Below are positions 22,901-35,446 of a DNA stretch of 64,000 bases, in pieces. Under the pieces are notes generated by a model, which was not told where the DNA came from, ran no database searches, and saw only the letters and a list, made by a program, of their open reading frames with translations. The position numbers were made by a program, and so were the translations under genes. The first letter of the stretch is position 1, and each line of letters starts with the position of its first letter. The stretch is from positions 744,001-808,000 of the forward strand of contig CAUJLY010000002.1 in the NCBI GenBank assembly GCA_963281155.1, read 5' to 3'. The stretch comes from Rhabditophanes sp. KR3021 (lineage: Eukaryota; Nematoda; Chromadorea; Rhabditida; Alloionematidae).

Positions 22901-25900
22901 AGGAGTGATTATGGATTTGGTTGAGAAGAATAAGATGGTTACAGGGGTTTCTGAAAGTTTGATCTTCAATAATGGAGCTATGAACTCTTCTGCTGTTAAG
23001 GAATCTTTGAGGCAACTTAAGATGACAAAACAACAATTCAAGGAGAATGAAGAGGGACGGCAATTGAAAAATCTACCGAAGGTTTCTGGCTTTAAATTCC
23101 ACAATCCGATTCAAACTCATTTCGAATCTATTCAATTTGTGCGTCAAAACATGGTCGAAGGGCAAAAAGTTTTAACAGCTGAGATCAACGTCAACAACAT
23201 GGCCAAATTGAACCTCTCCTACTCTGATGAATTTATATTGTCTTTCGACGATACTTATGTTGATCGCCTACCCTTCTTTGTGACTGACAAAAAGCCCATT
23301 CTCGTCAGAATCGACATAGACCCTCATACTCAAATGCCTGCTATTTTCTTAGTCAACAAAGACGACATCATCATGCCTACCAAACTCAGGCAATTCCAAT
23401 TTGCTAGGAACTATCAGAACAATTTTGTCTTGATCAAGAGACACGACCCGGCTAATCTAAATCTAAAGAAATTTATCAAACCTCCCACCAACATTCTAAC
23501 AACTACCTCCAGAACGGCGATAAATCCAACTAAGCTGCATCAAAATCTCAGAACAAACGTCCAGACCTCAAGAGTAACCAAAAACTTCATACCAGCCCCC
23601 TATTTGCCTGTCTCTAAGTCAAAAGGTGGGAGAGAAGAAGAAAACTATGTTGGATCTGATTCGGTGTTGCCTGTCTTAGAAATTGAAGAAGACGAGTTGA
23701 TGGATACTTCAATCTACCAAGCTATAGAGGCTGAGGTGGGGGCAAATGAACAATTTTTGTCAAATCTTTCTGTCTCTCGCATCGACAGGCTTCAAAACTC
23801 TTATGTTTCTTCTGAATTGCTTCGATTTATTAATAGATCCGCCAATTCATCTACATATATTCAAAAAGATGGCCAGTTTGTTGTTTCTTACAATCATTGC
23901 AACACTGAATTGAACTCCGAGGTAATAATCTTCGATCCAGTGCAAAAATTCGTCGATTACAATATGGACTATTTTGGCATCTACACCTATCCTGCCATCT
24001 CAAACAGATGCATCGTAGAAACTATTGGGCGTGGACGACTTCCTGATGTTGTTCAAGCCCTTAATGACGTCCAAATCGAAGCGACCGACAAATTCTCTGA
24101 ATTAAGCGAAACCTTCCACCAAGTGCGCCTTTCAAAAATGTTCAGTTTCCCTGAATTAAGATTAATTGAGTACGATTGTGGGAAGTTGCAAAAGATGGCT
24201 GAATTGTTGAGGAATCTGTATCTTAACAAGCACCGTGTTTTGATATTTACGCAAATGTCAAAGATGCTTGATATCCTCCAAGTATTCCTCTCTTACCACG
24301 GCTATCAGTACTTCCGATTAGACGGAACCACTGGAATAGAACAAAGGCAATGCATGACTGAACGATTCAACACAGACCCAAAAATCTTCTGCTTCATCTT
24401 GTCCACCAGAAGTGGAGGAGTAGGCATCAATTTGACTGGAGCTGATACAGTTATCTTCTACGACACTGATTGGAATCCCACAATGGACGCACAAGCAGAA
24501 GATAGATGCCACAGAATCGGACAGACCAAGAATGTTACTGTCTACAGACTGATTTCGCACCATACTATTGAGGAAAATATTTATCAGAAGGCTCAGGTCA
24601 AGAAAAGATTAGGACAGATTGCTATCGATAATGCTGGATTTACGCCAGACTTCTTCAAAGACACTTCAAATATCAGGGATCTTTTCAAGGACAATAAGGG
24701 AAAGATTGACATCAACCCAAATGAAGAGATGACTCAAGAGGAATTGATTCAAGCCATGGCTGCTAATGAAGACGAATTAGACGTGGTTGCAGCAAAGAAA
24801 GCGGCCCTCGAAGTCGAACGAATCCAGAGTGACGAGAATGAGGACTTTAATGGTGCAATCCTTTCGGATGATCCTATCTTAAACGAAGAATTAGAAGAAC
24901 TGACAATGGGTCTAACCAAAGCTGAAAGGTACGCTGTACTCAAAATGGAACAAGAATGCAAAGCCGAATTCGAGGAAAGACTCAAAGAAACAATTGTAAG
25001 TCGTTCTTATCTAACTAAATTCCTTAAACCCATTTTAGGCTTATGAAAAACAACACCAAACAAGTGACGATACCATGGAAGGCCAAAACGATGGGACAGA
25101 TTTATTCGAAGAGGTTGGTAAAATAAAACGTCCAAAGAATCCACCGGCGATTCCTTCCCGTATATCGGAACGCATTTCTAAAGTGGTTCAGGTTAAATCT
25201 ACTCCCATTGACAGAGAATCTAAGGGCATACGAAATCGGACTAGTAATAAAATTAAAAGAAGTGCTTCTAAGAAGACCACTCAATCTGTTGCATCCGTCA
25301 AGGCTATTCATAAGGCGGTGGAAAAAATTATGTCTTCTGTAGATAAAAGTGGGGACAAGAGTTCTACTCCTGTTGTTAAAAAAAATAAGAAGACTGTTAA
25401 GGCGAAGGCGGTAGATTCTAATAAACCGCCTGTTAGATCTCCTCCGAAGCCTCAATTTACAGTCACATCTCCTTTATCCTCTAAAGCAGCTGATCCTATC
25501 TTTGGAAAAGCTATCCCTACTAGACCTCCCCATCTAGACACCAAAATAACGGTCCGCCCTATCATTAAGAGTCCGAGACAGCCGCACTCTATAATAAGAT
25601 CTACTTTTAATTCTCCCCAACAAACGGGTCCATCGCCTCCATCCTCATCTCAATCCTTCCCCCCGCCCATCCTTCGACCCCAATACAATTAGCTTTAGAA
25701 AAAGTGGCCCTAACACTGTCCAACTGTCTAGGACACCAAACGTACGTGTTGCAGTTAGACCTGTGATGCTCCCACCTTCTAGATCGGTTATCATGTCTAC
25801 TTCTGAGTTGCGTCCCTTCAAACGCCACCCAATCGACATCACCCGCAGACAAGTAGATCCTAACCTACGGACCGTTACTCCTCGGGCTCCTGCCGTTGTC

Positions 25901-25963
25901 ATTATGCCTCAGTTGCTCAATTTCGATGACCTAAGACCCACAACACCATCTCCTAAAAAGTAA
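19940..25963 (+). CDS. Domino/EP400-type SWI2/SNF2 ATPase, chromatin remodeller (ATPase half)
   Basis: Exons 19940-20305, 20349-24995 and 25039 onward (introns 43 and 43 nt). The protein has a Thr/Pro-rich N-terminus, an HSA domain around residues 390-450 (WMYKDFTLERKRKQGMAAL), the first ATPase lobe from about 660 with DEMGLGKT and the DEAH box (ILDEAHTIKN), a long insertion of roughly 430 residues, and the second lobe at about 1400-1525 (STRSGGVGINLTGADTVIF, HRIGQTKNVTVYRL). The split lobes mark the INO80/SWR1 class, which exchanges H2A.Z into chromatin; EP400 and Domino also sit in the Tip60 complex. In exon 3 the frame is open to a C6 run at 25659-25664 and then continues one base out of frame to a stop at 25961, so one base appears extra. 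The HSA plus SANT order favours EP400 over SRCAP or INO80. Confidence 0.9.
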
Positions 25964-26400
25964 ATTGTAGTAGACTGTAGTACTATCTTTTTAATAAATG
26001 CAAACCCATCGTAAGATCTCTTATTTGTTATAAATTTATCCGGTGTGGCTTTATTGTATCCCATCTAATTAATTGCCCTTTTATTGTCTTTCTTTACTTA
26101 TTTATTTATTAATGTAATAAATGTTTGTTAATCACAATTGCCGTCTCTATCTTCCTCTCGATATCCCCAAGTACGTTGATTTGTTGTCTTTCTTAGAGAA
26201 AAAAACTAAGGTCTGGGAGTAGTTGACGGGGCGCGCGCGACTTCATACCACTCACTGGTTTATTACCCCTAGGAAAGACCAACGTAGTGATAAGGAGGAG
26301 GTGGCCACGGCAATTGCTGACTTAGATTCTCTGGGATAGATTGACTAAAATGTTTCTTGGGTTGATGGGCTTTTATTTTAATGTGTGTAATCTTTTTTAG
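25964..26400 (+). other. Unresolved junction between the Domino ATPase and SANT halves
   Basis: A donor-like gtaaat at 25960 and an acceptor (cccctag) at 26272 would join in frame to a 21-codon run (KDQRSDKEEVATAIADLDSL) that then stops at 26337. The next firm exon starts at 26401, and I find no gt donor joining the two. AATAAA motifs near 25995 and 26117 could instead end a first transcript. An open stretch beginning MFVNHNCRLYLPLDIPKYV (26122 on) ends at an in-frame stop. Confidence 0.35.
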
Positions 26401-28826
26401 TTGCAACTGTTGGATCCAGAGGCCTTTGACAGGATTCCGGTAAGTGCTGCATCTTATTATTTTAATCATACTCCATTTAGATATGGTGTCCTTTATCTCC
26501 TCCAAGTTCCGATTCCTACATCATGGAGGATATTTACATCGACTCAAGCCAAGCTTACCACACACAAATAATGCATGAAAAGTATCTTCCAACAACCATC
26601 TACGAATGGCCAAAACAAGTAACTAGACAAAGATACGACACCACTCTTCGCATCGAAACAAACCCCTACACCCAAAGTACCATCGAAGACCTATTGCGCC
26701 AAACCTCCAACTACTCACCCTCCTTGTCAGTAGCCTCCACAGCCGAACCCTCCCCCAACTTCTTCAACGACGGCCCTCAACCCTCTCCACTTGTCACCGA
26801 CCCCACCATCGACAAGTACGAAATCGGCGGAACGTACGAGGCTCTCAAAAACATAACAATATGTTGTGCTCGTCCTTACCTTTCCCAACCTCACGTCAAA
26901 CTAGACTTCAACAAGGCAGTCCGTCCAGCCATGGTGATGTACGATCAACGTTACCCTTACGATGAACCTAAGGATTTCGAATCTATTCAGTGGAACATCG
27001 TGGAGGAGCATGCTCTTTTGATGGCGGTAGTACGGGACCAAAATATTAGGTGGGTCGACTTAGGCGTGGAAAGAGAACATGATTATGTGAATTGGCTGTA
27101 CGTGGCTCAGTGTGTCAATCGCATCGGAACCACCTACAAAAGCCCCAAGCAGTGTTACATCCGATACGTACACAATATTATTCCAAGAGAAATGGGCAAG
27201 ACAACTGTATATTGTTGCTTCCAAAGGAAAAACAGAAAGGTCAATGTGAGCGGGTCCGAGTCACAGTTTGTGAAGAGACATGGACGCATGAAAACGCATG
27301 CCTACTTCATGCAGGATGCTAAGAAGACTTTGAAGGTGGGAACGGCTGCTGAGACTAAGGCTATGATACAGACCAAGATGAGGCAATATTCAGATTATAC
27401 GAATGTTAGTAGGTATTGCGATAAGGATAAGAATGTTGTTGACCCGCACTTGGACTCGGCCCATCTTACTTCTTACTTCCAGGCAAAGACTCCAATGTCT
27501 GTTCAAAATTTGTTTGACGACACTTTCCACACCAATGACAATGTCAACTCGATGTTGATTGAAACCAAAAAACTAGCGGAAATCGAGCAAAGAAAAATCT
27601 ATGAAAATTGCATCGGTGAAAGCAAGCGTTTCCTCAAAGAATTCAAAGTGGTCGGTGTTAATAAACCCTGCCTAAAGAGAGTAGGAATAATAAGTGTCAA
27701 AGAAAATGAGCCTGGTTTAACGGGCATACATGAACCAACTGTCATGAGAGCTAAATTTAGCGATCCTTCAGAAATGGAAAGAGGATATAGGCAAGGTCAG
27801 AATCCATTGAAGAGACCTGCTCCAGGAGGACCTATCGCTCCCATCACAACACCTCAGCCTGTTGCAATGGGTGGTGCCAGTCAGATGCAGTATAGAAACC
27901 AGAATTTTGTCGGAAATCCTAATGCACGGTACCCTTCCACTAATGAATCGAATGTCGCTTCGCCCCAGAGAAGAGTGCCCCACCAACAACCAAGACCTCA
28001 GCCCAGTGGACCTTACCCCGGTGAAAGTTTCAACTACTCCAATCAACCTTCCAATTATATGCCTACAAATCCAAATATCCCCGTCGTCAGACCGCAATTT
28101 GGTACTGGGCGGAAAGTTGCTCCAAGGCCCGTTGGAACAGCTGTTTACAACAACCAGCCCAATCAACAACCACAGACTTATATGAGACCCAAACATGCCG
28201 CCTCGTTTAGTCAAGAAGGTGGTGGACAGGCTCCATATATGTTGGTTAATGCAAATTCAGGTCAACACGTTCAGTTGCCGCCAGGACATAATGGGCGAGT
28301 GATTGAGAATAGAGTAAAGGCAGGACCGACAAGAACTTTATATAACGCACCCACGGCTGGACCCCCAAGAGGACCCCCCCATCCATCTATCAAGACCTTC
28401 AAACATCCCTCCCTCATGCTAAATGAACCCGGACCCAGCAAAATAGGTGTCCGAGGAGGAGGTGTCACCAAGAAGGGAGCTCAGAAAAACACATCCAACC
28501 CCGAAACCATAATCAAAATGAACATGAATCTGTCGAAAGGAAGTACCATCAAACCACCCGCCCCACGCACCACTCTCCCCAACCGCACCTCCCGCAACGT
28601 TGCCATGCCAATGGGACCAGTCCAATCAAGCATGCGCCAACTAGGAATGGATGGAAGTACGATGGGTGGACCCTCGCCTGGGCAAGCGTTTACTACTAAT
28701 TATAATCGAAACCCCGTGCCCAGTGTTCCTTCCAGGCAAGGGCCCGGCCCTTATAGTCAGACTCAGGGGAATCGGAGGCCTCATCAAGACTTGACTCCTT
28801 CTAAGAATCAAGATCCCAACAAATAA
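26401..28826 (+). CDS. Domino/EP400 SANT-domain half (continuation or separate protein)
   Basis: Exons 26401-26439 and 26481-28826 (41-nt intron) share one frame. They encode QLLDPEAFDRIP, then IWCPLSPPSSDSY and IYIDSS, the motif (WCPP-TPP..YID) that precedes the SANT domain in EP400. The SANT/Myb-like domain follows: EEHALLMAVVRDQNI ... NWLYVAQCVNRIG ... SPKQCYIRYVHNIIP. The remaining 500 residues are rich in Pro, Gln, Asn and Gly. If it is an independent gene, the start would be ATG 26523 (MEDIYIDSS), giving 767 residues, with acceptors at 26400 and 26480. In known animals this region is joined to the ATPase in one polypeptide, so a missed exon or sequence error is as likely as a true split. 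Poly(A) signal AATAAA at 28966. Confidence 0.8.
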
Positions 28827-29010
28827 GTATTAAAAAATAATAAGTGCGGAAGATGTATTTTTTTGATAACTTCAAAAAACATCTCTTAAATCTCATTTTG
28901 GAAGTATATGATTTCACCTTTTTTTCCTTTTCTCTTTATTTATTAATTAATGTTATTATATATAAAATAAATGTTTTTTGTATAAAATAAAAATGCTTCC
29001 TTCACTTGAA

Positions 29011-30505
29011 TCAACTTTTGTGTGGAGGTTGTTGGTGGTGATGAAGTTTGGGAGTAGTAGGGTGTGATTGATATTTGGAGGGGTGTGACTTGCAGCAACA
29101 GCAATTGATGACAATCGAACACATCTGGACTGTAAAGATAGTCAAAGTAGTTCTGTAGGTGTTGGGAGTAGTATAAAATTCGCTTTGTGCATTTTCGTAG
29201 TCGATCAAATTATTAAGGTAAAGGCATTTATAAAAGCCGATAGTGCCTATTATAATCGTGGTCACTATTATAATAAGATAGAAAAAGACAGTCATGATGC
29301 CAACAATGATTTGGAAGCCACGACCGACGGAAGCAGTTAATCTTGTTTTTGTTTGGAGATACGAGAATATGTAAGTAAGGGAGACGAGTAGTTTTGATAA
29401 ACCGTAAACTATTAGAATCGTTAGCAAGGCTGAGATTGAGGGTTGGGAGGTGGTTGCGGATGATATAAAGACGAACCCTGCTATTATGGCGTATGATGCA
29501 ATTAGAATGTCGACCATCGTGAAGTAGAGTCTTCGGGAGTTTACTAAATTACATTCTTAAGTGATTAGCAATAAATTGGACTTACTTAGCCTATCTAATA
29601 AATCCAATAATTCTTGGACGATTTCTTCTTTTCGCATTTCCTGCTTCATGGACAGTGAATTCTTTCTTTCTAACTCGATGTTCATGTTCATGTGCTGAGT
29701 ATTGTTGGTTGTAGAATAAGTTGGAGACCCAATGCCTGACTTGCCAAGTAATGATTCGTTCATGTTGCTGTGGCGACGGCAGGGAGTTGAAGATGGTGAG
29801 GATAATAGACTGATATTCTGAAAAAGTTAGTTAAAGCAAATGAAAGTAAAGTATATAGGATCTCTTTTAAAGACCTAACACATAAGATTCAAATTAACAA
29901 AGTAAGGTTTTTGTGATTTGGTAACATGTGCTTCCAATCAAAAAAAGGGACCTTGTGAAGTTAACTAACACAACTAACTTCAACAATATGTTATGAACTC
30001 ATTTTGTGCACTAATTTCATCCTAATACAATATTCTCTAAATTGAAAGATAATAAGAAAAGGCAGGGCTGTTATTTGTTTCCATTATGGGTTTATGTATT
30101 TAGGAGATATGTCGTCAAAGCTATCAGATATTTATTTATAGTTTAAGAAAACAATTCTTTAAATGAGATTGTCTTTGATGGTAATGGATATGGGAAGAAA
30201 ACTGTTTGCAAAGAAGTTGTATGTGTTTAGGTTCATAGATGATGGGAATGACATACCTGATCTGTGGGATTTGAGTAAACTTCTGAGAGGTGTGAGTTTG
30301 GGGGAAGTGGTGGAGGGATGTAATAAGAGTATGTTTTGGGTTCTTGATTGTTATTAGTTAAATTAGGTATGTAATATTTGATATCATTGTGTGAGGAAAG
30401 GAATTCAGAAACTACCGTCATTTCAGTAAGAGGTGAAGTTGTTGTTTGTTGCTCGGCTTGAGTTGGTTGGTTGTTGTTTTTGAGTAAAGCTCCATTTTGG
30501 TCCAT
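29011..30505 (-). CDS. Four-helix membrane protein, family unknown
   Basis: Exons 30257-30505, 29586-29817 and 29011-29543 (introns 439 and 42 nt) give 337 residues with phases that agree at both joins. The first 210 or so residues are polar, Asn/Gln/Ser/Thr-rich, with a proline cluster (YYIPPPLPPNSHLS) and an amphipathic helix (KEEIVQELLDLLDRL). Four hydrophobic segments follow: around DILIASYAIIAGFVF, ALLTILIVYGLSKLLVSL, IIVGIMTVFFYLIIIVTTII and TIFTVQMCSIVINCCCC. The tail is His/Pro-rich. The Cys run next to the last helix could be palmitoylated. No family was recognised; the layout suggests a nematode-type integral membrane protein with a cytosolic N-terminus. Confidence 0.62.
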
Positions 30506-31873
30506 TTTAACTATAAAAATGAAAATAATGAAAAGAAATGCAGAGATAGTTGGTTAAAAATACAAAAATACATCGTCTACTCATTTTTATATAGTATCTT
30601 TATTTAATACTAATGTCAAAAGGTTTTTGTTATTGACGGGAAAAGAGCTATTAAATAATTTATCAAGTTTTAGTTACTCCATTAGATGGTAATGTTCATG
30701 GTAAATTGAAAAACAGTACATTACAAAGTTATTAAAAATGAAAAGAAGGCACCAAAATAGCCAATTGAATGGTTATAAAAAGTGTGTATTTATGTTTTGT
30801 ATTAATATCTCTATAATAATTGTTACGCCATTATCTCTTTTAAAATAAATGAAAGAGAAGAGACCAAAAAATAATTAATAATAACAAATAATAATATTCT
30901 AATAATATTGTTTATGTCGGTGTTTGGGTCGCTTTTTAATGGCATTTTGTTTCTACTAAATAGTATGTTTGCATTAATATAAAATGATATAAATTTAGGC
31001 TAAGAAGTAAACAAGGACACTGATTTTCGCTCCATAATAGTGTATAGTTTTAACTACTTTAGGTTTCTTTTGCCCGAATGTTAATAAGATTTAGAGGAAG
31101 CAAGGGGAAGAAACGAATGGAACAGATATTTAATTATGGCAGGGACTCAAAAAATTGAATAATAAATAATGGTGAAGCTGAATAAATGTTTAATGATATT
31201 TATTAACATCAAATAAAAAGTTTAAGAAGCTGCATTTCTTTTTATCTTAATCAGATCTTTGTTTGATTTATTTAGTTCGTTTTTTGTCATAATATTAAGA
31301 TACCACGAAAAGTGTAAAGAACCATTGTATAGCTTCATCCTCTTCTTGGTAACAATGTAATTTTACATAATAAGCTTTAACAATCTTGTTAAAAGTTAAC
31401 ATTTCATATAAAATTGAATGATGCGCATAGTATCAATGAGATAGAACTATGTATATCAGATTTGAAATTTTTTTAAATGTCAAGAAGTTTATTTTTGCTA
31501 TTTAAAGATTTCCCTTACAGTCAATTTGACAAAATCCTGTCGACAGAAGTCTTTTGTCTTTGGTAAGTAGTGGTAGCAAAGGAGGATGGAGTGGGATGTT
31601 TGATACATGCCATATCCCTATAAATGTTGCCTATTTGTGTTTTATATTTTAAATGGACAACTTATTTTTTTGAATAAGTACAGTCAAATGAAGCTTTAAT
31701 GCTGCTCTGTCACACGAATTGTAGCATAAAATTAATGAGTGGTGATAAAAGAAATTATTATAGTAAAAAATCATTTGATTTATTATAATAATAGAAATTA
31801 TTTGATTTATTATAACAAGAAATACATTAATGTTCCTTCATTTTTTATTAATATGATTGCAATTAAAACAAAA
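30506..31873. other. Intergenic, one short tandem duplication
   Basis: 1.4 kb, very AT-rich. A direct duplication of about 27 nt built on 'atttgatttattataa' occurs near 31771-31825. No other gene signal seen. Confidence 0.45.
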
Positions 31874-33579
<1,706 letters not shown>

Positions 33580-33586
33580 TATAAAA
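33580..33586 (+). promoter_or_regulatory. TATA box of the C4orf33-like gene
   Basis: TATAAAA lies 50 nt upstream of the ATG at 33630, leaving room for a start site near 33610 and a leader of about 20 nt. Confidence 0.5.
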
Positions 33587-33629
33587 GGTGAACAACTGTG
33601 AATTACATTCTACAAGTTCAATTGAGACA

Positions 33630-34352
33630 ATGTTGTTTATAGAATCCACTGCCATTATTATTTTTGGTTTTCTAGCAAATATTATATTATCATGTAGTTC
33701 TTCTCATAAAGTTATTATAAGTCAAGAAAAGAAACTTAGTTTTGTGCTAGATAAAATTTGGAATGGAAACATCTCTTCAGATATTCCCACCTTAATTGAC
33801 TTCACCTATCAATCCACTGAAGATACAGAGACGCGACAAAATAATTTTTTCACTATAAGCTTTATGACTCCATTTTATGATGATCCTGCACCTGACAGCA
33901 GTACAGGCTACACTCCATTACTTTTTAACTATGAAGTTGCGGAATTTTTCTTTGCAAATGAAGCTGGCCAATATATTGAAATTGAACTGAATCCTTATGG
34001 TCATTGGCTCGTGTATGCTTTTGATGGATATTTCAAGATGAGAAACAATTGCTCAGATGCTTTCTTAGAAATGACAAACAATATTGTAACAGGTAATTTC
34101 TGGGAATGCAAAGTTAATATTCCATTAGCTTTGCTTCCAAATGATGTAAACAAATTCAATGGTTATCGCATTCACGGACAACATAAAAGTAGAATCTACG
34201 AAGCTTTATATCCTTCTACTGACAAGGACCAAAAAGGACCAAACTTTCATAAAGTCAAATTTTTTAAAACATTGAATACTAACTTTTTGTTTCCTTCTAA
34301 TTTTGGTAAATTACAAAAGGATGATGTTAAAAATTCATATATTTGGAATTAA
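33630..34352 (+). CDS. C4orf33 / UPF0462 family protein with signal peptide
   Basis: A single exon of 240 residues. It matches the UPF0462 family by eye: FYDDPAPDSSTG, LFNYEVAEFFFANEAGQYIE, IELNPYGHWLVYAFDG, NIPLALLPNDVNKFNGYRIH, YEALYPSTDKDQKGPNFHKV and KFFKTLNTNF, all at the same spacing as in the human protein. The function of the family is unknown; it has a carbohydrate-binding-like beta fold by prediction. What differs here is the N-terminus (MLFIESTAIIIFGFLANIIL followed by SC), which looks like a signal peptide, whereas the human protein has none that I recall. AATAAA follows about 10 nt after the stop. An upstream GTG frame extension is ignored because the ATG directly precedes the signal-like helix and lies 50 nt from a TATA box. 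Confidence 0.85.
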   Translation: MLFIESTAIIIFGFLANIILSCSSSHKVIISQEKKLSFVLDKIWNGNISSDIPTLIDFTYQSTEDTETRQNNFFTISFMTPFYDDPAPDSSTGYTPLLFNYEVAEFFFANEAGQYIEIELNPYGHWLVYAFDGYFKMRNNCSDAFLEMTNNIVTGNFWECKVNIPLALLPNDVNKFNGYRIHGQHKSRIYEALYPSTDKDQKGPNFHKVKFFKTLNTNFLFPSNFGKLQKDDVKNSYIWN

Positions 34353-34419
34353 TTATTTTAAAATAAATCTTTTTTAACTAATTTATAAATTTGTTTGCCG
34401 CAAAGGGTTTACAATTCTA

Positions 34420-34866
34420 ATGCTTGAACTAACAAAGTTCACTTTTTTCAATATTTGATCCACTCTTTATCAACCATTGAACTTCTCCAAAATAACTATT
34501 CTTTAAAAACAATACTAATGGAGTTTCTCAATTATTATTCTTAACAGCCAAAAACAATTTGAAACCAACAAATGTCATAGCATCCGTAACACTTAAATGA
34601 AAGGCATTATTTCCATTAATCTCATCTTAAATAAACAAATTCGTTTCCTCATTAATAAACACATGTAAGACTCTAACAGTTTCTCTAAATCAAATTGATC
34701 TTTGATAGTTGCCAATAAATGTAGGGGAGTAAGCTTACTCCTAGATTTATTGCATTTAATCTGCTTTATTTCAAATTAAAAAACATACATCTAAATTCAA
34801 CTTAAAAACAGACAAATGCAATATTGGTTATTCATTGGTGTCATTGAAATCGGCATTTGCTTCCCT
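34420..34866 (-). pseudogene. Ankyrin-repeat pseudogene
   Basis: The minus strand reads as degenerate ankyrin repeats broken by stops and at least one frameshift: ANADFNDTNE then a stop and PILHLSVFKLNLD; TPLHLLATIKDQFDLEKLL; then in a shifted frame DEINGNNAFHLSV ... GFKLFLAVKNNN, a TGA, and ETPLVLFLKNSYFGEVQWL followed by IKSGSNIEK. TPLHLLA and NGNNAFHLS are classic repeat cores. The lesions rule out a single working frame. More decayed sequence may extend to about 35300. No intact relative is present in the window. Confidence 0.7.
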
Positions 34867-35446
34867 TTTAATTCACAAACTCCATCTAACCAAATCCTTC
34901 CTTCTATATAACCAAACTAGATAATTGTGGTGAATTAATGGAAATGATATAAACATTACATTGTATCCATTATTTTTAAATATTACCCGTAGATTGTTTT
35001 CAAATGAAGCTTATACATTAAATTTACTTACACAGGAATTAAAAATACTGTACATTTATTTGTAATGAACAAAAATCTAATTAAACAAAACATGCCTCTT
35101 CTCAAACAAATCATACTAGAGAAGATGATTTTTAGGTATCAAAAAACACAAAATACGCTGCTAAAGGGAAGCATCAAATTTTATTCACCTTTTTGCAATT
35201 ATATGCTTTTGAAGTTGACAAAACAATTTAATATAAATGTTTTATTCAACATTAGAACTCGTAAAACAATCCATTATTTAAAAGAATTAAGTTAGACAAA
35301 TTGTTGAGACCTTTTGCAGGCGATTTTTTACCTCTTGATGATTTATTTGATTTAAACTACAGTTATTCAAAAAATTTGTTATTTGTCAACCTAACTTGTT
35401 TTAATATATTTATACACTGGATTTGAAGGGAAAGGTTATCATTTGA
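34867..35446. other. Intergenic, possibly further ankyrin-gene remains
   Basis: The minus strand has weak ankyrin-like bits, but none firm. A 76-codon plus-strand frame at 35065-35295 shows no motif and was not called. Confidence 0.35.

Noticed and set aside
25628..25692. Possible 65-nt intron (gtccat..caattag) to mend the Domino frame
   Set aside because: Its length leaves the wrong phase, and the donor is poor; a one-base indel in the C6 run explains the shift better.
33588..33629. Upstream GTG-started extension of the C4orf33-like protein
   Set aside because: Eukaryotic initiation at GTG is unlikely and the ATG at 33630 fits the TATA spacing and signal peptide.
35065..35295. 76-codon plus-strand frame
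   Set aside because: Low-complexity Lys/Ile/Asn content expected of AT-rich noncoding DNA; overlaps possible ankyrin relic on the other strand.
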